Assembly: GCA_026400935.1 (NCBI GenBank)
Contig: JAPLNX010000026.1
Coordinates: forward strand, 1-33,261
Reading direction: 5' to 3'
DNA length: 33,261 nucleotides
From: Planctomycetia bacterium
GTDB lineage: Bacteria > Planctomycetota > Planctomycetia > Planctomycetales > Planctomycetaceae
The notes under the pieces are model-generated. The model did no database searches and was not told the DNA's origin. It saw only the letters and a program-made list of their open reading frames with translations. This document shows positions 1 to 8,166 of this stretch, piece by piece. Numbering within the stretch: the stretch's first letter is position 1; every line of letters starts with the position of its first letter. A program made the position numbers and the translations under genes.

Positions 1-311
1 CCTCGCTGGTGGCCTACAACCTGGTGACGCAATTCCGCCGCCAAGCCGCCGCGCTCATCGCCGAACCCCCACGCCGCATGAGCTTCAAAAGAACCTGGAC
101 CACATTCCACATCTTCCTCTGGTCCTCGCAGGCCAAGGATGCCTCTGGCTGGCGAGCCAAATACCGTCAAGCTTTGCTGATGGCCACGCAAGACAAACTC
201 CCCAATCGTCCCGGCCGCTCGTTCGCGCGAGAAGTCTACGCCCGACGACCAAAATCCAACCAATTCCAAAAAAGAAGACCCAAAAACCCCGGACCCAAAC
301 CAGACTCTTAA
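1..311 (+). pseudogene. C-terminal fragment of IS4-like transposase (copy 1)
   Basis: The frame is open from the window edge and ends at a stop at 309-311. It encodes a transposase C-terminus with LVAYNLVTQFRRQAA, then FHIFLWSSQ, and a basic tail containing RRPKSNQFQKRRPK. This pattern (LLAYNL followed by an Arg/Lys-Pro-rich tail) is typical of IS4-type DDE transposases; the family call is from memory of the family. The catalytic core, if present, lies upstream of the window, so only the end is visible. Positions 1-161 are closely similar, with scattered substitutions, to 16952-17112 in the same orientation. This copy keeps its natural C-terminal tail, whereas the second copy has an early stop and is cut off. 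It may be the end of a full transposase or a relic; the window cannot decide. Confidence 0.7.
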
Positions 312-605
312 AGTAAGTGCCATTTGGCTAGCGCCATGCCGCTCACAGTGCCCAGAGGCTGTTTGATCATGTGCCTCATTTCGAACTCGCCAGATCGAGC
401 ACGATCAGGGAGTGAACTTCGAGGCGCGGGACTCAACAGGTAGAGTCGCTTGTTGGTGATGGCTGGTGGCGGCCGAATTTTTCTGAACTTCGACTTTGAA
501 TGCCGCGACCAAGCATTCCTCCAACGCCGACTCCCGGCGAAACGGTGAAGACTCGGCGTTGGTACTAAGGACTTCGCCGAATTCAGGGGTGTAAATAAAG
601 TGAAC
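312..605. other. Gene-poor stretch outside attL with integrase-tail remnant and inverted repeat
   Basis: I see no convincing gene here. A perfect 10-bp inverted repeat (CCAACGCCGA at 521-530, TCGGCGTTGG at 553-562) lies about 45 bp from attL. The frame 549-605 continues in phase into attL and reads TKDFAEFRGVNKVNTGADGNR (last part across the repeat), which resembles KSRGVNKSPTGADGNR at the end of the resident integrase. I infer a relic of the 3' end of an older, related integrase gene. Confidence 0.5.
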
Positions 606-839
606 ACGGGAGCGGATGGGAATCGAAGCGTTCGACAGAATGAATGGCAAGGCAATGGGTTAGGCAATGTCAGTCCGTTGAGCGCTGCGAATTCCGGTGC
701 AGTTGAGGCAGAAATTGGGGCGGATGACCCTCGCTTGGCTTGGTTGATCGACGCTTGGCCGATGCTCTCTGAAGACACCCGCGATGCGATTGTGATGTTG
801 TCGCAGGGTGAGAAGGGATTGGCAGGCGATGGCAGGTAG
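600..839 (+). CDS. Small ORF at island left end; probable detached integrase C-terminal tail
   Basis: The 79-codon frame begins with GTG at 600 just outside the att core and reads through it as GADGNR, then SVRQNEW and a conserved-looking block AWLIDAWPMLSEDTRDAIVML. The phase through the att core is the same as that of the resident integrase at the other end of the island. In the excised circle this frame would therefore extend the integrase by 70 residues after GADGNR. No good ribosome-binding site precedes GTG 600, so it may not be translated in the integrated state. The stop overlaps the start of the next gene (ATG 829). Function alone is unknown; the best reading is a severed integrase tail. 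Confidence 0.5.
   Translation: MNTGADGNRSVRQNEWQGNGLGNVSPLSAANSGAVEAEIGADDPRLAWLIDAWPMLSEDTRDAIVMLSQGEKGLAGDGR
606..627 (+). repeat. attL core, 22-bp direct repeat of tRNA-Sec 3' end
   Basis: These 22 bases are identical to 16114-16135 and correspond to the acceptor 3' strand, the T-arm 3' strand and part of the T loop of the tRNA on the minus strand. Similarity continues loosely about 25 bp to the left (shared CAGGGGTGT at 585-593 and 16092-16100) but stops at once on the right. Confidence 0.88.
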
Positions 840-1200
840 TGGCAGACATCGGGCGGATGAAACGTTAATCGCCAGCCTTGCGACAGGGGCTTCGATCAAA
901 GAGGCGGCGGCGCAGGCGGACGTGGGCGAACGGACTGCCTTTCGGCGGTTGAATGATCCGACTTTCCGCCAGCAGCTTTCCGAGGCCAAACGCCGGATGC
1001 TCGAAGCGGCATCAGCAAAGCTGGCGAGCTCGGCCGGCGCTGCCTGCGAGGAATTGGATCGGCTCTTGAAAAAGGCCAAGTCAGAATCGGTTCGCCTGGC
1101 AGCGGCTCGTGTGATTTTGGAGCAGGTTCTCCGAATGCGAGATCTTGTTGATATTAACGAACGCCTGGAGGCGTTGGAGCGGGAAGTGAAGTCTGTTTAG
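829..1200 (+). CDS. Small helix-turn-helix DNA-binding protein
   Basis: This 123-residue protein has an N-terminal homeodomain-like/HTH stretch: TLIASLATGASIKEAAAQADVG followed by RTAFRRLNDPTFRQ, the 'act on steps, then Arg-rich recognition helix' layout seen in phage small-terminase-like and resolvase-like HTH proteins. The rest is a long charged helix (about residues 48-120) ending in an LEALEREV heptad-like segment that could form a coiled coil. I chose ATG 829 over GTG 808 because it overlaps the upstream stop and a purine-rich GAGAAGG lies at 810-816. It is the first of several small plus-strand ORFs at the island's left end. A regulator or small-terminase-like role is possible, but only DNA binding is supported. 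Confidence 0.6.
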   Translation: MAGSGRHRADETLIASLATGASIKEAAAQADVGERTAFRRLNDPTFRQQLSEAKRRMLEAASAKLASSAGAACEELDRLLKKAKSESVRLAAARVILEQVLRMRDLVDINERLEALEREVKSV

Positions 1201-1215
1201 CGAAAGGAAGTCTGA

Positions 1216-1446
1216 ATGTCTCAAAATTCGATCCGTCGGCGGCTTGATCGTATCCAAGCAAAGGTTTCCAAAACCACACTGATCGACGATCTCATTCGCG
1301 TCCGCGTTGCCGGTAAAACACAGAAGCAGGCAGATGCCGACGTGCTTAAGGCGTGTCGGCTTCTGATTGACATGGCGGAATTGCCACCCGACGAACTTGA
1401 AGCGTACCAGCTAAAATTTGCCGAATTCGAGCTATCTTGTCTGTGA
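1216..1446 (+). CDS. Hypothetical small protein
   Basis: This 76-residue protein, start ATG 1216, is preceded by GAAAGGAAG at 1201-1209, a good ribosome-binding site. It lies 15 bp after the HTH gene and 9 bp before the next ORF, so the three are probably co-transcribed. It is charged and predicted helical, with a basic N-terminus (SQNSIRRRLDRIQAK) and an acidic C-terminus ending in ELSCL. No family is recognised. The tight spacing and ribosome-binding site support a real gene. Confidence 0.5.
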   Translation: MSQNSIRRRLDRIQAKVSKTTLIDDLIRVRVAGKTQKQADADVLKACRLLIDMAELPPDELEAYQLKFAEFELSCL

Positions 1447-1455
1447 GGATTTGCT

Positions 1456-1749
1456 GTGAAAAAATCCGTTCCGGATCGCTGTTGGTCGTGTCTCGTCGAA
1501 TTGGACGCGGACAACGCCGTTGATCTTTCTGCGGAGTTGCACGTTCCGTGTTGCCGCGGCTGTTGGGCGGAACTGCCTGTCTCTCAGCGGTTGGCGCTTG
1601 GCCGCGAATTGACTCGTTTGCCTCATGAGTTGGCTGCTGCTGTGGCCACCAAAGAAGGATGGATGCAGGTTCGGGAGTTGTTTCGAGCCGCTCAGGCCGG
1701 GGAACTGCAACGCATCAGTCCGTTTGACGTTGGCGACAGTCTGAATTGA
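1456..1749 (+). CDS. Small cysteine-rich hypothetical protein
   Basis: This 97-residue protein starts at GTG 1456, with GAGGA at 1445-1449 as a ribosome-binding site. Near the N-terminus it has CWSC, then about 23 residues later CCRGCW: two CxxC knuckles that could bind one zinc ion as a small zinc ribbon. The remainder is helical (LPVSQRLALGRELTRLPHELAAAVATKEGW). No family is recognised. It follows the previous ORF by 9 bp and shares its strand, so it belongs to the left-end group of island genes. Zinc binding is inferred from cysteine spacing only. Confidence 0.5.
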   Translation: MKKSVPDRCWSCLVELDADNAVDLSAELHVPCCRGCWAELPVSQRLALGRELTRLPHELAAAVATKEGWMQVRELFRAAQAGELQRISPFDVGDSLN

Positions 1750-1885
1750 GGCGAGCATTGTCGAGTGCGCTGTCATCCGTGCGTTGCGTCTCGTTGTTCG
1801 CGTTCCTTGCGGAGATCCAGGGGCGGAAGTGAGTATTCACGGGACACAGCAGCAACCAATCAATTGCGGGCGAGTGACATTCCCC

Positions 1886-2464
1886 ATGAGCCTCATTTTT
1901 GAACTCATTGAAGCCCGAAAGGTGGAGCTTGCTCGACGCCAGCCGAGCCTCGATTTTCTGCCGTTTTCGACCGCAGAACTGCTCACCAAGATTCACGCGG
2001 AACTGTTTCCCGATGTCAGTCAAACGGTCGATGTCTACTTCGTCGCCAGAGGGCCGTTGGCGTGTATCGGTCACACAAGCGAATCCGCTTCGATCTACAT
2101 CCATCAATTGCTCAATCACTCAGAAACGCCGTTTGCGGTCATTAGCTCGATTCTCAAACACGAACTTCTTCATCTCCGCATCCCTTCGACTTCGGAACAT
2201 GGAAGAAAAGTGCAGCATTCCCCGGAGTTTTGGGCGGCGGAAAGGGAGATCGCCCCCGAACGACATTCGGCATGGGCGTGGGTTGAGATCAACTTGTGGA
2301 CTTGTCTGAGAAGACGCCCAAAGCTTCAGCGAATAGATGTGCGTGCGAACTGGAAAACAGTGTGGAATCAGCCGAGAACCGACATCGCAATTTGCGAGCA
2401 AACCATTCGCGAACAACGGGCAGCGATCTACGGTGAGCAAGCCGGGGAACAAGGTTGCTGGTAG
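1886..2464 (+). CDS. HExxH metallopeptidase-like protein
   Basis: A 192-residue protein from ATG 1886. Residues 92-96 are HELLH, matching the zinc-protease HExxH motif, followed 14 residues later by HSPEFWAAERE (111-121), which provides a third histidine and an acidic residue; this arrangement resembles SprT/YgjP-like or WLM-type minimal metallopeptidases. The preceding strand-helix (YFVARGPLACIGHT ... FAVISSILK) fits that fold. The frame is open to 1784, but ATG 1886 gives the more compact protein and the earlier part has no similarity signal. Its last 37 bases overlap tail to tail with the hsdR relic on the minus strand. It is separate from the second metalloprotease in the hsd operon (3163-3879). 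The substrate is unknown. Confidence 0.6.
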   Translation: MSLIFELIEARKVELARRQPSLDFLPFSTAELLTKIHAELFPDVSQTVDVYFVARGPLACIGHTSESASIYIHQLLNHSETPFAVISSILKHELLHLRIPSTSEHGRKVQHSPEFWAAEREIAPERHSAWAWVEINLWTCLRRRPKLQRIDVRANWKTVWNQPRTDIAICEQTIREQRAAIYGEQAGEQGCW

Positions 2465-2784
2465 CCGTGCTTTTTCAGGATGCGGCGGACCATGACGCGG
2501 ATCTTGGCACGGGCGGATTCGCGGACGGTCCAGTCGATGGTGGCGCTTTGTCGGACGCTGGTGACGAGTTCGGCGGCGATGACTTTGAGTTCGTCGTTGC
2601 CCATTGCTTGGACGGCGCTCTCGTTCACGGCCAGGGCGTCGTAGAAGCAGATTTCGTCTTCGTTCAGGCCGAGGTCTTCGCCGCGTTGGGTGGCGGCTTG
2701 CATCTCTTTGGCCAGTTGGATCAGTTCGTCGATTACCTCTTGAGTGGCGATGGCTCGGTTGAGATAGGCGGCCTCGATTGGCAA
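2428..2784 (-). pseudogene. hsdR C-terminal relic (DUF3387-like), type I restriction system no. 2
   Basis: The 118-residue frame contains NRAIATQEVIDELIQLAKEM, GLNEDEICFYDALA and TVRQSATIDWTVRESARAKI, which match the C-terminal region of HsdR subunits (DUF3387 region) of one type I family. The full-length HsdR in this window (3879-6965) ends differently and does not contain this block, so this is not its displaced end. Only TTG 2784 can serve as a start, a stop lies 12 bases upstream, and everything upstream in HsdR (nuclease, helicase) is missing. I read it as the 3' remnant of an older hsdR whose operon partner is the hsdM 5' relic at 10573-11070. A stand-alone function is possible but unsupported. 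Confidence 0.75.
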
Positions 2785-2796
2785 CCGGCGTGAGCG

Positions 2797-3126
2797 TTAG
2801 GAAGGAGTCCCGAGCAGCGATTTAATCAGATCCTCCGCCAGATATTCGTCCACGCAGTTGTCGAATCGTCCGACGGCAGGATTGATGCCAAGGTCGGCCA
2901 GGAGTTTCTGCGGCACCTCCGTCACCGTGGGGAGCACCAACTTTACCTTTACCTGAAACGGGAACTTGCCACCCCAGATTCTGGGGACGAGATTTCGACC
3001 GCCGTTGCAGGTGGCCTGCCACAGCCCCAGGAGGCCGCCGATTTCGTAATGGTGCAGAAGACAGTAGTCGCCTTCCTTGATCTCAAGCGGCCACTGCTTA
3101 TTCGAGCCGAAGAGACTCTTTTCCAC
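2797..3126 (-). CDS. DCD/PUA-like domain protein in the hsd operon
   Basis: This 109-residue protein resembles the DCD (development and cell death) domain and related PUA/EVE-like small domains: LFGSNKQWPLEIKEGD, then CLLHHYEIGGLLGLWQAT, NGGRNLVPRIWGG and KFPFQVKVKLV follow the order of that fold (entry glycine, 'LxGxWxA', 'GGxxxxPxxWGGxFPxQV'). The assignment rests on motif order and is moderate. The only start codon in frame is GTG 3126. The open frame continues about 36 bases further upstream without a start and reads NTYLDCVEKS, so the N-terminus may be trimmed. It is the last gene of the hsdM-hsdS-hsdR-protease series, 36 bp after the protease stop. PUA-like domains often read modified nucleic acid bases, so a role in sensing modified DNA or RNA is possible inference. 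Confidence 0.55.
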   Translation of the reverse strand: MEKSLFGSNKQWPLEIKEGDYCLLHHYEIGGLLGLWQATCNGGRNLVPRIWGGKFPFQVKVKLVLPTVTEVPQKLLADLGINPAVGRFDNCVDEYLAEDLIKSLLGTPS

Positions 3127-3162
3127 ACAGTCAAGATACGTGTTGCTGCTGCATTCAAGCGA

Positions 3163-3879
3163 TCAATCCTTCCAAACTTCTGCTGTCAGCGGCAGCTCGT
3201 TGAGTTCAGCGCGGGCTTCGCGCCAGGTCGGGTAGTGCTTCTCAAGAATGGCGATGAAGCGGTCGCTGTGAGTTGGCTCAAGCAGGTGGGCCATTTCGTG
3301 GACGATGACGTATTCGAGGAGATCCTTCGGCTTCTTCACGAGTTCGGTGTTGAGTCGGATGTGTCCCGCCCTGTGATTGCAGCTTCCCCACTTGGTTTTC
3401 ATGCGTTGCAGAAAATACCGGGCGACTTTCACCTTCAGCTTGCGCTCCCATTTCTTGATGAGCGGCGGAACGACCTCGTGGAGGAGTGCCTTCTGCCAGT
3501 CGTGGATGACCTGCCGGCGTTTCGCTTGGTCGCTTCCGGGTCGCACGGTCAGGGTCATGCGTTTGTGGTCGAGGGAGACGAACGGCTTGGTGTCCCGCTG
3601 GACGACGGACATGAGATGTCGCCGCCCCCAGAGGTAGTGACTCTCACGCTCGATAAAGTGGCGAGGGGCTTCCCGCGCCTGGTCGCGCAGCTTTTTCTTC
3701 TGCTCGTTGATCCAACTCAGTTTCGAGATCGCGTACGCGCGGGCGACATCGAGGCGCGTCGCGCTGGGGGCGACCAACGTGACGCGGCCATCCGGCGGGT
3801 AGACCGAGAGGTGGACGTTCTTGATGTCCTTCCTCGTCACCGCGATCGAAAGCTCGCCGAGTTGGATCGTTTCAGACAT
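3163..3879 (-). CDS. SprT/YgjP-type zinc metalloprotease (DUF45) of the hsd operon
   Basis: A 238-residue protein with the YgjP/DUF45 signature: TKWGSC (162-167), then RLNTELVKKPKDLLEYVIVHEMAHLLEPTHSDRF split around the zinc motif HEMAH (194-198) and H204. The length is normal for the family. Its start ATG overlaps the last base of hsdR, so translation is coupled. Genes of this family are commonly found beside type I restriction systems; the substrate is not established, and DNA-protein crosslink or restriction-complex processing is only a guess. It is followed by the DCD-like gene. The active-site residues are intact, so it is probably functional. Confidence 0.85.
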   Translation of the reverse strand: MSETIQLGELSIAVTRKDIKNVHLSVYPPDGRVTLVAPSATRLDVARAYAISKLSWINEQKKKLRDQAREAPRHFIERESHYLWGRRHLMSVVQRDTKPFVSLDHKRMTLTVRPGSDQAKRRQVIHDWQKALLHEVVPPLIKKWERKLKVKVARYFLQRMKTKWGSCNHRAGHIRLNTELVKKPKDLLEYVIVHEMAHLLEPTHSDRFIAILEKHYPTWREARAELNELPLTAEVWKD

Positions 3880-6800
3880 TAGTAGCCACGTTGGTTTTTG
3901 ATGATCTCGAAAATCGCCTGCGTCGCTTCGCGGTCTCGCGCCATGATGGGGAACAGGGCGTTGAGCACCTGCTTCTCGCGGGTGTCGTCACCCTTCCAGC
4001 CGGCCGGTGCCCGCTCCCGCATGGCGAGGTCGATTTCGAGGGCCAGTTTCGCCTTCTCGTCCTCGTCCGTGGGGCACTGGAAAGTCGTCGCCGGGATGCT
4101 GGCCAGGTTGTTGAACAGCACGATGGATTCGGGATAGCCGTTGAGCACATGCGGATGGCCGCCGGTGTTTTTCTGAGCCATGCGCTTCACCAACGCCTCG
4201 GCCTGCAACAGGAATGCCTCGTAGGCCGCCGTGTCGTTTCGACTCTGCTTGATCAGGTCGTTGAGCAGCTTGGACATCTCATCGTAAAACTTCGGGTCGG
4301 TGAGCTGGTCGCGGATGATCGTCTTGCGGACGTTGTTGATGATCCCTTCGGCGATGGCGTTCTTGGAGAGTTTGCCCTTGGCATTCAGCTTTCGGGCGAT
4401 GGCATCGTGGATGCCAGTCTCGATGATTAGATCCGTGAGGGAGAGCGAACTCAGGTTGCCCAGATCGGCGGCGGGGTCCGCCTGGATGTAGGTGTTGATC
4501 AAGTGCCGCATGTCGGCTTCGTAGGGCTTGATGTCCAGCTCCTCGCCCGAATGCTTTTTGATCGCGGCCCGCGTATCGCTGTAGAACTCCGTTTCTTTCG
4601 TCAGCGTGGCGATCTCTGCATCCGAGTAACCGGCCTCCGCGAGATCCTGGGCGATTGCGCCAAAGGCCCGCAGGAAGATGGCGGTCGCCTTGTAAAAGGA
4701 GATTCGCAGCGGCTCGGTCTCGGTGAGGGCGTTCGGATTCTCGGCGTTGCCGCAGAAGTATTGGAGGTATTGCTCCATCTCACGCGGCTGAGCCACTGGC
4801 TCGCACAGATAGCGGAGCGCTTCACGGGCGGCATCGAGCTGCGCCTTCCCTTCCACCAGCCAGTCCTTCACCACGACGTTGCCATCGCCACCCCCGGCGT
4901 CGATGTCCAGCTCGTCCGAGCTGTAGACGGCGATCGAGTTCTGCACGTCCTCGAACAGTTCCTTGAAATCGACGATGTGGCCGTAGTCCTTGTCGTCGCC
5001 GTCGAGCCGGTTGGTCCGGCAGATGGCTTGGAACAAGTTGTGGTCGTGCAGTTCGTTGTCGAGATAGATGTAGGTGCAACTCGGAGCGTCGAAGCCGGTC
5101 AGGAGCTTGCTCACGACGATCAGCAGCTTCAGGTTGGCCGGTTCGTTGATGAAGAGCTGCTTGGTCTTGTCCTCGTAGTCTTTCGTGGTCTGGCCGTCTT
5201 TCAGGAAATGCTGGGTGTAGGTGTCGAACTTGTAGCGTTCGTCGCTGTCCTTCGGCTCACGGGAGATCGCGTTATGGTTCGGCTCGAAGGAGGTGATGAT
5301 GCCGCAGTATCTCCCGAAGGACGTATTCTGGAGCAGGCGGTAGTAGTGGCAGGCGTCATAGATCGAGGCTGCCACGAGGATGGCGGTGCCCCGGTCATTG
5401 TTCAGACGCGGCTTGAGGCCGAAGTCCTCGATGATGCTGGCGATGATGCGCTGCTTGCGTTCGCCCGCGCTCATCAGTTCCTCCATCGTCGCCCAGCGTT
5501 TGCGCAGGACGGCCCTTTGGAAATTGTTCAGTCCTTTGGTCTTTTGGGCGAACCACGCATCAATGGCGGCCTGAGACGTGAGGCGCTGGGGCACGTCGCG
5601 GGCCTCGTATTTCAAATCGAGCACCACCTTGTCGGCCACCGCCTCGTGGAACTTGTAGGTGTGGATGTAGGTGCCGAAGACCTCGCGCGTCGTCTGCTTG
5701 TCCTTGAGCAGCAGCGGCGTGCCGGTGAAGCCGATGAAGATGCCGTTCTCCAGCCAGCGTTTCATCTGCTTGTTCATGTCGCCCCCCTGAGTGCGGTGGC
5801 ATTCATCGACGAAGACGTAGAAGCGGCCGTGGACCGGCGGGGCGGGGCTTTTGAGATCAGGCTCGAACTTATGCAGGAGCGCACACAGCAGCCGGGGCGT
5901 CGAGGCTGCCAGTTTCTCCAGGAACTCCCGCCGTGACGTGATGCGGGGCGAGGGAGAATCCTCACCGATGACTCTGGAGTTGCGCATCACCCCTTCGATC
6001 TGTTTATCCAGTTCGTCGCGGTCGGTGATGATGAGGATGCGGGCATCGGAATCATGCTCCAACAGCCACTTGGCGATCAGCACCATCAGGATGCTCTTGC
6101 CGCTGCCTTGGGTGTGCCAGATGACTCCCCCTTCCCGTTTGCCGATCCGCTCCTGCGCCGCCTTCACTCCGAAATACTGATGCACTCGTGGCACCTTCTT
6201 CTGGCCCGCGTCGAAGATGATGAAGTTGCGGATCAGGTCGAGCAGGCGAGACTTCTCGCACATCTGCGCGAGCGGCTTGTCGAGCAGCGAGCCAGCGGTC
6301 AGCGGGGTGTTGCTGCCGTCGTTCTCTTTCCACTCGACAAAGAACTTCTCCGGCGTGCCGGTGGTGCCGTAGCGCAGCCCTTGGGAATCGCTGCCCGCGA
6401 AGACGAGCTGGACCGTGGTGAAGAAGCCCTTGTTGAAAATCTCCTCCTGATTGGTTTCGAGTTGCCGGATGCCGTCGCCCACTTCCACCGAGCTGCGTTT
6501 CAGTTCGATCACCCCGATGGCGAGTCCGTTGAGGTACAGGACCAGATCGGGCCTGCGTTCGTAACCGCCGCGCAGGGTCACTTCCTCGGCAATGGCGAAG
6601 TCGTTCCGCTCCGGATGCTCCCAATCGACGAGATGCACCGTCTCGTGCGCCTGCCCGGCGGCGGTCTGCACTTGCACGCCGTAGCGCAGCAGTTGGTAGG
6701 TCCGCAGGTTGGCCTGATAGAGCGTGATGCCGGTGGCGTCGGCGGCGGTCTCCAGCTTTTGCAGGGCGGCGGAAATCTGCGCGTCGGAGTAGCCCCGTGC

Positions 6801-6965
6801 TTTCAGGTTGTCCCGCAGCAGCGTCGTGTCGATGGGGCGGTTGTTCGCGCGGTCGTGCCAGTCGCCGAAGTAGCGGTAGCCGAGGCAATCGGCACGGCTC
6901 TTGTCCGTGAACAGGGCGATGACGCGGTTCTGCGTCCGGCGTTCGGAGCGAGGTTGCTCAGGCAT
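3879..6965 (-). CDS. hsdR: Type I restriction endonuclease subunit R
   Basis: This 1028-residue motor/nuclease subunit cleaves unmodified DNA after ATP-driven translocation, in complex with HsdM and HsdS. The N-terminal nuclease domain shows PDLVLYLNG with D140 and VIELKR (E154, K156), the PD-ExK-type site. The SF2 motor has Walker A HTQGSGKS (284-291), the DEAD-box DECH (387-390), FTGTP (413-417) and the late motif [12 protein letters not shown] with AICRTNR. All catalytic residues are present. The start ATG 6965 overlaps the hsdS stop by 8 bp and the stop touches the protease start, so it is in one coupled operon. Its C-terminus (KAIFEII-like, ending NQRGY) differs from the DUF3387-type relic at 2428-2784, showing they are from different type I families. 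Confidence 0.95.
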   Translation of the reverse strand: MPEQPRSERRTQNRVIALFTDKSRADCLGYRYFGDWHDRANNRPIDTTLLRDNLKARGYSDAQISAALQKLETAADATGITLYQANLRTYQLLRYGVQVQTAAGQAHETVHLVDWEHPERNDFAIAEEVTLRGGYERRPDLVLYLNGLAIGVIELKRSSVEVGDGIRQLETNQEEIFNKGFFTTVQLVFAGSDSQGLRYGTTGTPEKFFVEWKENDGSNTPLTAGSLLDKPLAQMCEKSRLLDLIRNFIIFDAGQKKVPRVHQYFGVKAAQERIGKREGGVIWHTQGSGKSILMVLIAKWLLEHDSDARILIITDRDELDKQIEGVMRNSRVIGEDSPSPRITSRREFLEKLAASTPRLLCALLHKFEPDLKSPAPPVHGRFYVFVDECHRTQGGDMNKQMKRWLENGIFIGFTGTPLLLKDKQTTREVFGTYIHTYKFHEAVADKVVLDLKYEARDVPQRLTSQAAIDAWFAQKTKGLNNFQRAVLRKRWATMEELMSAGERKQRIIASIIEDFGLKPRLNNDRGTAILVAASIYDACHYYRLLQNTSFGRYCGIITSFEPNHNAISREPKDSDERYKFDTYTQHFLKDGQTTKDYEDKTKQLFINEPANLKLLIVVSKLLTGFDAPSCTYIYLDNELHDHNLFQAICRTNRLDGDDKDYGHIVDFKELFEDVQNSIAVYSSDELDIDAGGGDGNVVVKDWLVEGKAQLDAAREALRYLCEPVAQPREMEQYLQYFCGNAENPNALTETEPLRISFYKATAIFLRAFGAIAQDLAEAGYSDAEIATLTKETEFYSDTRAAIKKHSGEELDIKPYEADMRHLINTYIQADPAADLGNLSSLSLTDLIIETGIHDAIARKLNAKGKLSKNAIAEGIINNVRKTIIRDQLTDPKFYDEMSKLLNDLIKQSRNDTAAYEAFLLQAEALVKRMAQKNTGGHPHVLNGYPESIVLFNNLASIPATTFQCPTDEDEKAKLALEIDLAMRERAPAGWKGDDTREKQVLNALFPIMARDREATQAIFEIIKNQRGY

Positions 6966-8166
6966 GGGAGAGTTCCGGTGAAATGAGCCGCGTCTTGCCG
7001 GTGAGCAGTTCCTGCATCATGCCCTGCTTGAGCGCACGGTTCTTCTCCTGCCGCTGCTCCAACGCCGTCAGTTCCGCGTCCATGTCCGACAGCACCTCGG
7101 CGATGCCCGATTGCTCGGCTTTCGTCGCAGGAACAACCACTTCAAGTGGTAGAAGTTTTGAGACTGTTAGGACGGGCTGAGCCGATGATTCCGCTCGCCC
7201 GTTCAGCCTGAGAGTTCCCAGCGCAAGCGTCAGCCAACTAATGTCGACACCTTCAAAGGGAGTGACGACTATCGCATGTTCGGACGCAAAGAAACGCCCG
7301 GTAACTTCGAACAAGTTTCCACACAGGGCACCAACTCGCCCGATCAAACAGTAGTTTCCATCGTGAGTGAATCGCGTGGTGAAGCCGCGTAGCCCGTTAC
7401 CGCCGTAGCAAGGAAAGAGAGAAACAATATCAATGTTCTTTGCTGTTATTCCTTCACCACTCTTCATCGTACAGAGGTTGCCCAGCCGCTTCGTCTCCCA
7501 CTGGCCGTGGAAGCCGGGGAGTCGGGTTTGGCCGGTGAGGAGTTGCTGCATGGCAGCCTGTTTGAGGTCGCGCTTCTTGGCGATGAGCCGGTCCAGCGCG
7601 CCCAGCAGCCCATCCACATCGCTCAACGCCTCCGCGATCGCGCGTTGTTCGGGTGGGCGCGGTAACCGAATCGAAATCTCCAGCAGCTTCCCAGGTGATG
7701 TGTGCTTTACCTTCGTGCCGGCAGCAGTCTCTCGAACCTTGGCCCTGTAGCTCGGCGAATTGAAAACATAAACCAAGTATGCGAGTTCGATCTCGGAGGA
7801 GAGAGTCTTCACGCGCCCGAGTCGTTGGTTGTGAAGGTAGCCGTGCTCCTTTGGAATCACCGCAGCGCTTCCAAGCAGGCCGTCGGCTTGCTCGGTCATG
7901 GCGACGATCACGTCGCCCGGTTGCAGAACGTAATCGTTGGGAACTGGGCCGACGTAGTATTTCTGTTTCTCACCGATGTCTCGAAATCCACCCGTTTCAT
8001 AGAAGTGGCCGGGTGTTGTCAGGCGATACGGTCCATGACTTGCGAAGTGCATGCTCGCAAAAGCAAAGCCGTGTGCAATCCCGATCTTTCCTTTCAACGG
8101 AGTTGCGTCCCACTCCTCCGGGATCACGCCCACCTCAGTCTGCTTGTAGCCGGGTCTCACTTCCAT
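6958..8166 (-). CDS. hsdS: Type I restriction specificity subunit S
   Basis: A 402-residue specificity subunit that sets the bipartite DNA target for HsdM and HsdR. Two target-recognition domains are visible: about residues 10-175 and 220-375, each followed by a helical conserved region with the repeated signature [18 protein letters not shown] ... [16 protein letters not shown] and [18 protein letters not shown] ... [16 protein letters not shown]. The near-identical spacer helices are the expected internal repeat of HsdS. Start ATG 8166 overlaps the hsdM stop by 10 bp and the stop overlaps the hsdR start by 8 bp. No frame damage is seen. The recognition sequence cannot be read from the protein. 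Confidence 0.95.
   Translation of the reverse strand: MEVRPGYKQTEVGVIPEEWDATPLKGKIGIAHGFAFASMHFASHGPYRLTTPGHFYETGGFRDIGEKQKYYVGPVPNDYVLQPGDVIVAMTEQADGLLGSAAVIPKEHGYLHNQRLGRVKTLSSEIELAYLVYVFNSPSYRAKVRETAAGTKVKHTSPGKLLEISIRLPRPPEQRAIAEALSDVDGLLGALDRLIAKKRDLKQAAMQQLLTGQTRLPGFHGQWETKRLGNLCTMKSGEGITAKNIDIVSLFPCYGGNGLRGFTTRFTHDGNYCLIGRVGALCGNLFEVTGRFFASEHAIVVTPFEGVDISWLTLALGTLRLNGRAESSAQPVLTVSKLLPLEVVVPATKAEQSGIAEVLSDMDAELTALEQRQEKNRALKQGMMQELLTGKTRLISPELSHA

Noticed and set aside
4503-5936. Plus-strand open frame of 477 codons opposite hsdR
   Set aside because: It is a mirror of the strongly supported hsdR coding strand in GC-rich DNA; it shows no motifs and no start signal.
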